In this document: piece after piece, positions 42,322 to 50,479 of the stretch
Numbering within the stretch: position 1 is the first letter of the stretch
Layout of the letters: every line of letters starts with the position of its first letter
NCBI RefSeq assembly: GCF_020886695.1
Contig: NZ_AP024485.1
Coordinates: forward strand, 3,700,151 to 3,764,150
DNA from: Pseudodesulfovibrio sediminis
Lineage (GTDB): Bacteria; Desulfobacterota; Desulfovibrionia; Desulfovibrionales; Desulfovibrionaceae
Reading direction: 5' to 3'
Length of the DNA: 64,000 nt
Notes under the pieces: model-generated
Seen by the model: the letters and a program-made list of their open reading frames with translations, nothing else
Database searches by the model: none
Told to the model about the DNA's origin: nothing
Made by a program: the position numbers and the translations under genes

Positions 42322-44250
42322 TTAATCCAATTCTATCCCTTCAAGGGTTGATTCAAGTTGTTCCCAGTTCTCATAGGCGATTTCAAGGTCAGACTCAAGG
42401 CTTTCAAGGCGCTTTTGGTCGTCAGCCATTACCTCGCCGGAGTTTTTGAAATAATCCGGGGCGGCCATTCTGGTTTGCAGCTCTTCAAGGTCTGTTTCAA
42501 GGCTTTCGATGAGAAGCGGTATTTTTTTGAGTTCGGCCTGCTTTTTTTCCAGCTCGAACTTTTCCTTGTAGCTGAGTTTCTGTTTTGCCGGTTTTTTCGG
42601 TTTGGCTTCAGGTTTGGCCTTACAGGCTTTGGTTGTTGGCGCCGGAGTGTTCGGACGCTGGCGAATCCAGTCATCATACCCGCCTACGTATTCAGCAACC
42701 CACCCATTGCCTTCAAAACCGAAAGTGGAGGTGACCACGTTGTTCAGGAAGGCTCGATCATGACTGACCAGCAGCAGGGTGCCGGGATAGTCCATGAGCA
42801 GTTCCTCAAGGAGATCGAGGGTCTCGACATCCAGATCGTTGGTTGGTTCGTCCATGACCAGAACATTGGAAGGGCGAGTGAACAGCCGTGCCAGGAGCAG
42901 GCGGTTGCGTTCGCCGCCCGAGAGGACGGAGACGGGCACCTTGGCTCTGTCCGGGGTGAACAGGAAATTTTTCAGGTGACTCATGACATGGAGCTGGTTG
43001 CCGTTGATGGTGACGAAGTCGTTGCCGTCAGCCACATTGTGCCGGGCTGATTGAGTCTCATCCAGTTGTTCGCGCAACTGATCGAAATAACTGATTTGCA
43101 GGTTCACGCCGTGCCGTATGGAGCCGGATTGTGGCTCCAGTTCTCCCAACAGAATCTTGAGCAGGGTGGTCTTGCCCACGCCATTGGGACCGATCAGGCC
43201 CACCTTGTCACCACGCATGACCGCTGCGGAAAAATCGGAGATGAGCGGGGTGTCGTCGAACCCGAAACAGATGTCCGTGGCTTCCACCACCAGTTTGCCC
43301 GTACGGTCCGCATCCTGAATGACCATCTTGACCGAGCCGGTCCGATCCCGCCGAGCCTGGCGTTCCTTCCGCATCTGGCGCAGGTCGCGGACCCGGCCCA
43401 TGTTGCGGGTACGTCGGGCCTTGATGCCCCGGCGAATCCAGGCTTCTTCTTCCGCCAGTTTTCTGTCGAAATTGTGGTTCTGCTTGGCCTCGGCTTCAAG
43501 CACTGCGTCCTTGCGTTCCAGGTACGTGCTGTAATCGCAATCCCAGCTATAGAGCTTGCCTCGGTCCAGCTCGATGATGCGTGTGGCCAAGCGTTTGAGG
43601 AAGGCGCGGTCATGGGTGACGAAAAGCAGGGTCGTATTCTGTCGCAGGAGAAAATCTTCCAGCCATGAGATGGAGTCGATGTCCAGATGGTTGGTCGGTT
43701 CATCCAGAATGAGCAGGTCCGGGTCACTCACCAGGGCGCGGGCCAGGAGCGCACGGCGCTTGGTGCCGCCGGACAGGGAGGAGAAGGATTCGTCGCCATC
43801 CAGCTTGAGGTGGGAGAGCACGGTCTCGATGGTCTGGTGATGAGGCCAGCCTCCGGCATCTTCCAGGGCATGCTGGGCGCGTTCCAGGTTGGTGACCTGA
43901 GCGTCGTCCGGGTCAATTGATTCGGCCAGCGCCCGGGATGCATCGTGGTAGGCTGACAGGTTTCGTCCTACAGCGCCCAACCCCTGTGCCGCGATATCGT
44001 ACACCGAACCGTCGAGGTTCTGGGGCACTTCCTGCGGGAGCATGGCCACCTTGGAGCCTCGGGCATAGTCGATACTCCCTTCATCCGGTTTGGTTATGCC
44101 TTCGATGATGGAGAGCAGCGTGGATTTTCCCTCGCCGTTTCTGCCTAGTAGGCAGACCCGTTCACCCGGTTCGATTTGCATGGAAATACCGTCCAGCAGA
44201 ATTGTTCCGGTGAAGTTTATGGATATGTCGTGCAGGGAAACAACGGCCAT
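42322..44250 (-). CDS. uup: ABC-F protein Uup
   Basis: A 642-residue soluble protein with two ABC domains: GRNGEGKST, LSGGTKRR and LDEPTNHLD in the first; GPNGVGKTT, LSGGERNR and MDEPTNDLD in the second. A Lys/Pro-rich linker precedes a C-terminal coiled coil (about 555-642), the mark of the Uup branch. ABC-F proteins bind the ribosomal E site; Uup also affects DNA transactions in E. coli. No membrane segment is present. Confidence 0.88.
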   Translation of the reverse strand: MAVVSLHDISINFTGTILLDGISMQIEPGERVCLLGRNGEGKSTLLSIIEGITKPDEGSIDYARGSKVAMLPQEVPQNLDGSVYDIAAQGLGAVGRNLSAYHDASRALAESIDPDDAQVTNLERAQHALEDAGGWPHHQTIETVLSHLKLDGDESFSSLSGGTKRRALLARALVSDPDLLILDEPTNHLDIDSISWLEDFLLRQNTTLLFVTHDRAFLKRLATRIIELDRGKLYSWDCDYSTYLERKDAVLEAEAKQNHNFDRKLAEEEAWIRRGIKARRTRNMGRVRDLRQMRKERQARRDRTGSVKMVIQDADRTGKLVVEATDICFGFDDTPLISDFSAAVMRGDKVGLIGPNGVGKTTLLKILLGELEPQSGSIRHGVNLQISYFDQLREQLDETQSARHNVADGNDFVTINGNQLHVMSHLKNFLFTPDRAKVPVSVLSGGERNRLLLARLFTRPSNVLVMDEPTNDLDVETLDLLEELLMDYPGTLLLVSHDRAFLNNVVTSTFGFEGNGWVAEYVGGYDDWIRQRPNTPAPTTKACKAKPEAKPKKPAKQKLSYKEKFELEKKQAELKKIPLLIESLETDLEELQTRMAAPDYFKNSGEVMADDQKRLESLESDLEIAYENWEQLESTLEGIELD

Positions 44251-44315
44251 TTCTGATCCTCAAAGAAAAGGGAGCTGGCGGACCAACCCCCGAATTCATT
44301 CAATACATATGAAAG

Positions 44316-44966
44316 TTACTTGCAGACGTTTTGAAAAGCCTGATGTCGTTCGTCGTAGGGAGGGAAGCCGAAGAAAGCAGAGCCGGACACGAGAATGTCC
44401 ACGCCTGCCGCCGTCAACTCGGCAGCATTGTCCAGAGTGACGCCACCGTCGATCTGGATGAGCGTGTCGGCCTTGGCTTCAGTGATCATTGCACGCAGTT
44501 CCTTGACCTTGTCCAGGCAGAACGGGATGAACTTCTGGCCGCCAAAACCCGGATTCACGGACATGATAAGGACCATGTACAATTGCGGAATCAGGTATTT
44601 GATACTCTCAAGAGGCGTGTGCGGGTTGAGTGCCACGACTGGTTTGGCTCCGGTCTCGGCGATTTGGGCACAAACACGTTCCAGATGATCACAGGTTTCA
44701 GCATGTACGCAGATGAGGTCTGCGCCAGCGTCGGCAAAATCCTGAATGTATCGGCCAGGCTCCTTGATCATCAGGTGACAGTCGAAAAAGAGATTCGACT
44801 TTGCGCGCATGGCTTTGATGATGGGAGGGCCAAAGGTGATGTTGGGCACAAACATGCCATCCATGATGTCCAGATGGACCCATTCAAGGCCGGCAGCTTC
44901 CAGCGCTTTCAACTCGGATTCCATGTTGGTGAAATCCGAAGAAAGCATGGAGGGGGATAGAATCAT
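44316..44966 (-). CDS. rpe: Ribulose-phosphate 3-epimerase
   Basis: A 216-residue TIM-barrel enzyme interconverting ribulose-5-phosphate and xylulose-5-phosphate. The start MILSPSMLSSDFTNMESEL, WVHLDIMDGMFVPNITFGPP, MSVNPGFGGQKF and IQIDGGVTLDNA are the family's metal and phosphate-binding elements. A GGAG site lies 8 bases before the ATG. It is 65 bases upstream of uup on the same strand. Confidence 0.95.
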   Translation of the reverse strand: MILSPSMLSSDFTNMESELKALEAAGLEWVHLDIMDGMFVPNITFGPPIIKAMRAKSNLFFDCHLMIKEPGRYIQDFADAGADLICVHAETCDHLERVCAQIAETGAKPVVALNPHTPLESIKYLIPQLYMVLIMSVNPGFGGQKFIPFCLDKVKELRAMITEAKADTLIQIDGGVTLDNAAELTAAGVDILVSGSAFFGFPPYDERHQAFQNVCK

Positions 44967-45105
44967 AATGTCAACTCCGCTTCGTCAATTGTGATAGAGG
45001 AGGTGTACCCGCTAGTGAGCGTGATCGCAAGTCTTTCGCGTTGACCAAGGCAGAGGATCATACGGACTGTTTTCTTTTTGTGTGAAATGCTCTATAATTC
45101 TTGGT

Positions 45106-45933
45106 ATGCGTTGTATTATCAAAATATCACCAGCAATATTGTGGACTTGTCTTGGCCTTATGGGGGTGCTGACGGCGGTCCCGGTTCAGTCTGATGACAT
45201 CCGTTTTTATGCCGGCAGCCTTGCCCCGATGATACAGTTGGAGCCTGACGGGAAGATTACGGGTTTTTCTGTGGATTTGTTGAAGGAAGTGCTGGCTGAA
45301 GCCGGGGAGACTTTTTCGGAAGACATCATTTTGAAAACGAACTGGGGGCGGGCCGTTCATGATGTGGAAGTAACGCCCGGTACTGCATTACTTGCTCTCA
45401 CTCTCTTGCCGGATCGCCAAGACAGGTTCAAATGGGTCGGGCCTATCAATGAGATACAGATTGGGGTGTTCGGTCGAAAAGCGGATAATCTGGTCATTCG
45501 TCATACAGACGATCTGTTCAAGTATCGTATCGCAATGGTACGCAACACGGCTCCCATGCTCATGTTGGTCAATAGTCTCCCCGGGATAGAAGAGCATATT
45601 GTGAAGGTCAGCAGTATCAGAACCCAGCTCAGAATACTCCATGCCGGAAGGGTGGACCTGATAATTCAGGCGGTGAAGGCAAGCCGACATCTGATGCAGG
45701 AAGAGGGACTGGAGACAGAGGAATTTTCATTGCTGTATCTGGTTGAACCGACGCGCTTGTACTATGGGTTCAACAAGACGACCGATGACGAGTATATCAC
45801 CCGGTTGCAGGCTGCGTTAGACCGTCTGAAGCGCAAGGCCGTGGATGGGAGGAGTCGGTATGACCGGATCAGAGCGAAGTATTTTTCGGATGAAAATGCG
45901 ACCCTGGGACCTGTCCAGTCTGATGGGGACTAG
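45106..45933 (+). CDS. Periplasmic substrate-binding protein, amino-acid type (orphan)
   Basis: About 275 residues: an N-terminal secretion signal (MRCIIKISPAILWTCLGLMG) and a family 3 solute-binding fold (DGKITGFSVDLLKEVLAEAG, LALTLLPDRQDRFKWVGPI). No permease or ATPase lies nearby, so it may be a sensor-like or accessory binding protein. An in-frame ATG at 45082 exists, but a perfect TATAAT at 45093-45098 between the two ATGs favours 45106. Ligand unknown. Confidence 0.72.
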   Translation: MRCIIKISPAILWTCLGLMGVLTAVPVQSDDIRFYAGSLAPMIQLEPDGKITGFSVDLLKEVLAEAGETFSEDIILKTNWGRAVHDVEVTPGTALLALTLLPDRQDRFKWVGPINEIQIGVFGRKADNLVIRHTDDLFKYRIAMVRNTAPMLMLVNSLPGIEEHIVKVSSIRTQLRILHAGRVDLIIQAVKASRHLMQEEGLETEEFSLLYLVEPTRLYYGFNKTTDDEYITRLQAALDRLKRKAVDGRSRYDRIRAKYFSDENATLGPVQSDGD

Positions 45934-45949
45934 GCTCTTTGAGGCGTAC

Positions 45950-46276
45950 TCAGGGCTGGTCGGCAATCAGCCGTTCCGCCGTGTAGCCCAGCAAGCCGCC
46001 GAGGACCAGGGCAAAGACCAGAAGTTGAAGTATGCCGCCGGGATTGTTCGGGTAGGTCAGGATTGCGCGCGGAATTGCGGTGATCAGGCCGATAAGCATG
46101 CCTGATGCCCAGCTATTCAATGCGTACCGGGTATATGAGATAATGATGCCGAGTCCCAGCCAGTTGATCAGGGTGGCAATGATTGTCTGCCAGGTCACCG
46201 TTGTGAACGCCATGGGAATGGCGTCCAGAATGCCTGCTGCAAGACCAAGCAGAAGTACCTTGAAAATCTTGTGCAT
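45950..46276 (-). CDS. Small integral membrane protein of unknown function
   Basis: A 108-residue protein with three to four hydrophobic segments (VLLLGLAAGILDAIPMAF, LINWLGLGIIISYTRYAL, MLIGLITAIPRAI, LLVFALVLGGLLGYTAERL). The family is not recognised. ATG 46276 has AGGAGT at 5-base spacing and is preferred over ATG 46300. It lies 23 bases after the siroheme decarboxylase subunit gene on the same strand and may be the last gene of the heme operon. Confidence 0.7.
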   Translation of the reverse strand: MHKIFKVLLLGLAAGILDAIPMAFTTVTWQTIIATLINWLGLGIIISYTRYALNSWASGMLIGLITAIPRAILTYPNNPGGILQLLVFALVLGGLLGYTAERLIADQP

Positions 46277-46299
46277 AGGTACTCCTGCCAGTCCTGCCA

Positions 46300-46749
46300 T
46301 TATTTGTCCATCTTGAAGTCGACTTTGATCTTGAACAGCTTGTCCGCAGGCAGGTTCAGCACCTTGATGCCTGTGGCCTCGGTGATGGATGCGAGGATGG
46401 CCTCCACTGCGTCCATGTCCGGGGCGATGAGCGCGAACCAGATGTTGAATTCGTTTTCACGCAGATAATTGTGCGTGACGCCATCGTGCTTGTTCACTTC
46501 GGCCACGAACTCGTCGATCTTGTCGTCCGGAACGGATGCCGCACACAGGGTGGACTGCCATCCCAAAGCCTTGGACGTGAAGTTGGCGCCCATGCGTCGG
46601 ATCAGTCCTGATTTCTTCAGGTCGCGCACGCGCTCCAGCACTTCGTCTTCGGAAAGCCCCACCTGCTTGCCGACTTCCTCATACGGGCGGGAAGCCAGGG
46701 GGAAGTGGGACTGAATGATATCCAGAATCTGCTTGTCGTAGGAATCCAT
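46300..46749 (-). CDS. Siroheme decarboxylase subunit (AhbA/AhbB family)
   Basis: A 149-residue Lrp/AsnC-like protein with a degenerate winged helix (YDKQILDIIQSHFPLASRPY, VGLSEDEVLERVRDLKKSGL) and a heme-binding-type RAM domain (HNYLRENEFNIWFALIAP). The AhbA/AhbB pair removes two carboxyls from siroheme to give 12,18-didecarboxysiroheme. Only one subunit is encoded here; I cannot decide between A and B. ATG 46749 fits the domain and lies 2 bases after the ahbD stop; upstream in-frame sequence overlaps ahbD. Confidence 0.85.
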   Translation of the reverse strand: MDSYDKQILDIIQSHFPLASRPYEEVGKQVGLSEDEVLERVRDLKKSGLIRRMGANFTSKALGWQSTLCAASVPDDKIDEFVAEVNKHDGVTHNYLRENEFNIWFALIAPDMDAVEAILASITEATGIKVLNLPADKLFKIKVDFKMDK

Positions 46750-46751
46750 AC

Positions 46752-47966
46752 TTACTTCTTTGGCTTTTTCTTCGGCTCGTAGGAGCAGAGTGGTTCTTCC
46801 TTGAGATAATGGCCCTTCATGGTCTGGGCACGCGCACGGCAGCCGCCGCAGACTTTTTCGTATTCGCAGTGGCCGCATTTGCCGTCGTAGACATCCGGGT
46901 TACGCAGATTGAGAAATTCCTGGGAATGTTTCCAGATCTCGGGGAACGGCGTTTCACGCACCTGGCCCGAATCGAGTTCGAGGTAACCGCACGGCTGTAC
47001 CTGACCACGATGGGAGATGAAGCAGAAACCGATGCCGCCGAGGCAGCCGCGACTGACAGCATCAAGACCGAAGTTGGCAAAGTCGACAGGCGTGCCGTCT
47101 TCCTTGGCGCGTTGGCGGAGGATGCGGTGGTAGTGCGGTGCGCAGGTGGCTTTGAGCTGCATGTCAGTGGTTTGGCGGAAATCATAGAACCAGTTGAGTA
47201 CGTCTTCGTATTCGTTGGCGGTGATGACTTCGGTGCCGAGTTCCACGGCGCGTCCAGTGGGAACGAGCAGGAAAATGTGCCAGGCAGAAGCGCCGAGTTT
47301 TTCGCACAGGTCAAAAATGTTCTTGAACAAATGGAGATTGTTCTTGGTGACCGTGGTGTTGATCTGGAACTCGATGCCCACGTCTTTCAAATATTGAATG
47401 CCGCGCATGGAGGCGTCGAACGCCCCGATTTCGCCGCGGAATTCATCGTGCTGGGCCGCTTCGGGGGCGTCGATGGAGATGGAACATCGTTCGATGCCAG
47501 CGTCTTTCATCTTTTGCGCGGTTTCGGGCGTGATGAGCGTTCCATTGGGGGCCATGACACAACGTAACCCTTTGGCCTTGGCATAGGCGATGAGTTCGTA
47601 GACGTCGTGGCGCATCATGGGTTCACCACCGGTGAAGATGATGATCGGGCTGCCCACGTTCGGGAAAGTGTCGATGAGGGCCTTTGCCTCCTCGGTGGAA
47701 AGCTCGCCTTCATACGGCTCCGGGTGTGCCTCTGCCCGGCAGTGTTTGCAGGCGAGGTTGCAGGAACGGGTCACTTCCCATGCGATGAGTCGGCATATGG
47801 GTGTGACGCCGTCGTCGAGATATTTCTTGGGCGCATGCTCGGCACCGGGGTGCATTTTGCCATGGGGGTGTCCGCCGGGATGTCCTGCGGGCTTGCCTCC
47901 GGGATGTGCGCCGGGATGACCTTCGGGGGGACAGCCACCAGGGTGGCCTTTGGGATGTTCGCTCAT
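46752..47966 (-). CDS. ahbD: Heme b synthase AhbD (radical SAM)
   Basis: A 404-residue radical SAM/SPASM enzyme converting Fe-coproporphyrin III to heme b. The SAM cluster motif is C69-x3-C73-x2-C76 (SCNLACKHC), followed by FTGGEP. The C-terminal cysteines (GCLGGIGFC, CGHCEYEKVCGGC) hold a second cluster. The first 45 residues are a low-complexity His-Pro-Gly tail with nine histidines and one cysteine, probably metal- or heme-binding. It lies between hemB (one-base gap) and the siroheme decarboxylase gene. Confidence 0.9.
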   Translation of the reverse strand: MSEHPKGHPGGCPPEGHPGAHPGGKPAGHPGGHPHGKMHPGAEHAPKKYLDDGVTPICRLIAWEVTRSCNLACKHCRAEAHPEPYEGELSTEEAKALIDTFPNVGSPIIIFTGGEPMMRHDVYELIAYAKAKGLRCVMAPNGTLITPETAQKMKDAGIERCSISIDAPEAAQHDEFRGEIGAFDASMRGIQYLKDVGIEFQINTTVTKNNLHLFKNIFDLCEKLGASAWHIFLLVPTGRAVELGTEVITANEYEDVLNWFYDFRQTTDMQLKATCAPHYHRILRQRAKEDGTPVDFANFGLDAVSRGCLGGIGFCFISHRGQVQPCGYLELDSGQVRETPFPEIWKHSQEFLNLRNPDVYDGKCGHCEYEKVCGGCRARAQTMKGHYLKEEPLCSYEPKKKPKK

Positions 47967-47967
47967 A

Positions 47968-48948
47968 TTATTTCAATACCTTGAGTACGTCTTCAGTGAA
48001 GTAAGTGAGAATGAGATCTGCCCCGGCACGCTTGAACCCGGCCAGAGACTCCATGACCACTCCCATCTCGTCAATCCAGTCGTTCTGGGCGGCGGCCTTG
48101 ATCATCGAATATTCGCCGCTGACCTGATAGACGGCCACGGGAGTGTCGAAAGTATCGCGCACCATGCGGACAATGTCGAGATACGGCTGGCCGGGCTTGA
48201 CCATGAGGATATCCGCGCCTTCTTCGAGATCGGCCACGGCTTCGCGCATGGCTTCACGGACATTGGGCGGGTCCATCTGGTAGGTCTTGCGGTCTCCGAA
48301 CTGGGGTGCGGACTCCGCGGCCTCGCGGAAGGGACCATAGAATGCGGAAGCGTATTTCACCGCATAGGACATGATCGGGGTGTTGATGAACCCTTCCTCG
48401 TCCAGAGCAGCGCGGATGGCGGCCACGCGGCCATCCATCATGTCGGACGGGGCGACCATGTCGGCTCCTGCCCGGGCCTGGGCCACGGCAGCCTTGGCCA
48501 GTAAATTCAGGGTGGGATCGTTCTGAACGTATTCGTTCTTCACCAATCCGCAATGGCCGTGGGAGGTGTATTCGCACAGACAGGTGTCGGCTATGACCAC
48601 CAGCTCGGGCCAGGTGTCCTTGAGCAGGCGAATGGCCTTCTGGACAATGCCCTTGTCATCATAGGCTCCGGAACCAACATCGTCCTTTTCAGCAGGAATA
48701 CCGAAAAGGATACAGGCCTTGAGACCGTCGGCAACGGCTTCACCGACCTTGATTTTCAGTTGCTTCAGGGAGAGTTGGTACTGGCCGGGCATGGAGGAAA
48801 TTTCCTTCTTGAAGGAATCATCATCCGTTTCAACCACAAAATAGGGCATGATCAAATCGTTTGCAGTGACAGCGTTCTCACGAACCAGCTCGCGCATGGC
48901 CAGGGAGCTTCTCAAACGACGACCACGAAAAAAATCAGAGGGGATCAT
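47968..48948 (-). CDS. hemB: Delta-aminolevulinic acid dehydratase (porphobilinogen synthase)
   Basis: A 326-residue TIM-barrel enzyme condensing two 5-aminolevulinates into porphobilinogen. Schiff-base lysines are K198 ([14 protein letters not shown]) and K251 ([10 protein letters not shown]). The Zn-type cysteine triad C123, C125, C133 ([14 protein letters not shown]) is complete. ATG 48948 has TGGAGAAGAT upstream; the frame runs open further but through an intergenic hairpin. It sits between ahbC and ahbD in the siroheme-dependent heme operon. Confidence 0.94.
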   Translation of the reverse strand: MIPSDFFRGRRLRSSLAMRELVRENAVTANDLIMPYFVVETDDDSFKKEISSMPGQYQLSLKQLKIKVGEAVADGLKACILFGIPAEKDDVGSGAYDDKGIVQKAIRLLKDTWPELVVIADTCLCEYTSHGHCGLVKNEYVQNDPTLNLLAKAAVAQARAGADMVAPSDMMDGRVAAIRAALDEEGFINTPIMSYAVKYASAFYGPFREAAESAPQFGDRKTYQMDPPNVREAMREAVADLEEGADILMVKPGQPYLDIVRMVRDTFDTPVAVYQVSGEYSMIKAAAQNDWIDEMGVVMESLAGFKRAGADLILTYFTEDVLKVLK

Positions 48949-49076
48949 ATCTTCTCCAGAAATAGAAATCTCAATTTGAATACTTCTATACCCGTTTTCT
49001 TGGGTCGCGCAAATGCGAGCAGGGTGAGCGCATGCACAGCGTCGACGCCGAAGGCGGGGCGACAAAAGTTCTGGAA

Positions 49077-49116
49077 GGCTTCCGGGGGATCTCTTTCAAA
49101 AGATCCCCCGGAAGCC
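49077..49116 (-). repeat. 16-bp-stem hairpin between ahbC and hemB
   Basis: GGCTTCCGGGGGATCT (49077-49092) and its exact complement (49101-49116) enclose CTTTCAAA. On the - strand the stem is followed by a short CTTTTG, weak for termination. It is either a partial terminator or a copy of a dispersed genomic hairpin repeat. Only the structure is seen. Confidence 0.7.
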
Positions 49117-49131
49117 TGAGGCATTCTTGTC

Positions 49132-50325
49132 TTACAGCTTCTCGCCGGTGATTTCTTCGTCGGTGAGATAGCAGGCTGGGTCTTGTGCCCAGAAGTCATC
49201 GTAGTAGGCTTCGGCGCGGGCGCGGAAGTTACCGCCGCAGATGTTCAGGAAGCGACACTTGGCGCAACGGCCGCCAACGTGAGGACGCTTGTCCTTGAGT
49301 TTGTGCAGCAGTTCGATGTTCGGGTCGGTCCAGATTTCGGAGAACGGGCGTTCCAGCACGTTGCCGAAGGTGTGGTGACGCATGAACTGATCAGCGTGCA
49401 CCTTGCCGTCCCAGGAGATACAGCCGATGCCGCGTCCGGTGGAGTTGCCCTCGTTCATCTTGAGCAGCTCAAGCACTTCCTTGGCGCGTTCGGGGTCTTC
49501 CTTGAGCAGGCGATAGTAGACGTGCGGGCCGTCAGCATGGTTGTCGACGGTCAGGACTTCCTTGGGCAGTCCCTTGTCGAACAACGCGCGGGTACGATCC
49601 ATGATCAGATCGACGACATCGCGGGTCTCCTGATGATTCAGGTCTTCCTTGATCAGCTCGGAACCACGGCCGGAGTAGACCAGGTGGTAGAAACAGATAC
49701 GGGGAATGTCCATGTCCTCGATGAGATCGAAGAGGTGGGGAACTTCAACAGCGTTGCGCTTGTTGATGGTGAAACGCAGGCCGACTTTGAGTCCCTCGGC
49801 CAGGCAGTTCTCAACGCCTTTGAGCGCCTGCTTGTAGGAGCCGGACACGCCACGGAATTTGTCGTGGACCTCTTCGTTGCCGTCGATGGAAATACCGACG
49901 TAGGAGAGACCGACTTCCTTCAGCTCCCGAGCCTTGGATTTGGTGATGAGTGTGCCGTTGGTGGAAATGACAGCACGCATACCCTTGGAGGTTGCGTACT
50001 TTGCCAGGTCGACCAGGTCCTCGCGGACCAGTGGCTCGCCACCGGAGAACAGCATGACAGGTGCGCCGAACTGGGCGAGATCATCGATCATTACCTTGGC
50101 TTGTTCGTTGGAAATGGGGTCTTTGTGGTCGCTGGGATCAACCGCATGGGCGTAACAATGTACACACTTGAGGTTGCAACGTTGTGTCATGTTCCAGACA
50201 ACGACGGGCTTTTTGTCCTTGGAGAATTGAAGAAGGTGGGACGGCAGCTGCCCGGATTCGCGGTTGTAACGCAATGCGTCGGATGATTCGACAGCACCAC
50301 AGTAAAGTTTCGAAATTCCTATCAT
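49132..50325 (-). CDS. ahbC: 12,18-didecarboxysiroheme deacetylase AhbC (radical SAM)
   Basis: A 397-residue radical SAM/SPASM enzyme removing two acetate groups from 12,18-didecarboxysiroheme to give Fe-coproporphyrin III. It begins MIGISKLYCGAVESSDALRY, a hallmark of AhbC, with the cluster motif C50-x3-C54-x2-C57 (RCNLKCVHC), then LFSGGEPL, and C-terminal cysteines (CAKCRFLNICGG, PACYL). It is related to NirJ, but the hemB/ahbD context indicates heme b synthesis. First gene of the operon; ribosome site GAGAGG. Confidence 0.9.
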   Translation of the reverse strand: MIGISKLYCGAVESSDALRYNRESGQLPSHLLQFSKDKKPVVVWNMTQRCNLKCVHCYAHAVDPSDHKDPISNEQAKVMIDDLAQFGAPVMLFSGGEPLVREDLVDLAKYATSKGMRAVISTNGTLITKSKARELKEVGLSYVGISIDGNEEVHDKFRGVSGSYKQALKGVENCLAEGLKVGLRFTINKRNAVEVPHLFDLIEDMDIPRICFYHLVYSGRGSELIKEDLNHQETRDVVDLIMDRTRALFDKGLPKEVLTVDNHADGPHVYYRLLKEDPERAKEVLELLKMNEGNSTGRGIGCISWDGKVHADQFMRHHTFGNVLERPFSEIWTDPNIELLHKLKDKRPHVGGRCAKCRFLNICGGNFRARAEAYYDDFWAQDPACYLTDEEITGEKL

Positions 50326-50390
50326 TTAATAAACCTCTCAGATGAAATGAAGGTTTCAGGTGGCACACATGTTTGCACGTAAAAAAAGCG

Positions 50391-50416
50391 AAAAAAAAAG
50401 GGCCGGAAAGACCCTT
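50391..50416 (-). terminator. Intrinsic terminator after the OmpA-type lipoprotein gene
   Basis: On the - strand a 7-bp stem (50416-50410 with 50404-50398, one G-T pair) and a 5-base loop run into an eight- to nine-base T tract. It lies between the OmpA-type gene and ahbC, so the heme operon is a separate transcript. Confidence 0.78.
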
Positions 50417-50479
50417 GATCGCGCTTCCGAATGGGAAGATAAGAATTATACCCAAAAAGTCAAGAAGTCATTGTTCAGC

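Noticed and set aside
46809..47567. Open frame of 252 codons antisense to ahbD
   Set aside because: Shadow of the genuine ahbD gene with no recognisable domain.
48949..49065. N-terminal extension of hemB by 39 codons
   Set aside because: It would start without a ribosome site, passes close to the intergenic hairpin, and reads as Arg/Cys-rich sequence unlike HemB; ATG 48948 has a good TGGAGA site.
49183..50286. Open frame of 367 codons antisense to ahbC
   Set aside because: ahbC on the other strand has full radical SAM motifs; the antisense product has none.
50361..50377. Sigma-54-like TGGCAC...TTGC on the + strand upstream of ahbC
   Set aside because: The GG-GC spacing is one base too long and it points away from ahbC into the 3' end of the OmpA-type gene, with no gene to drive.
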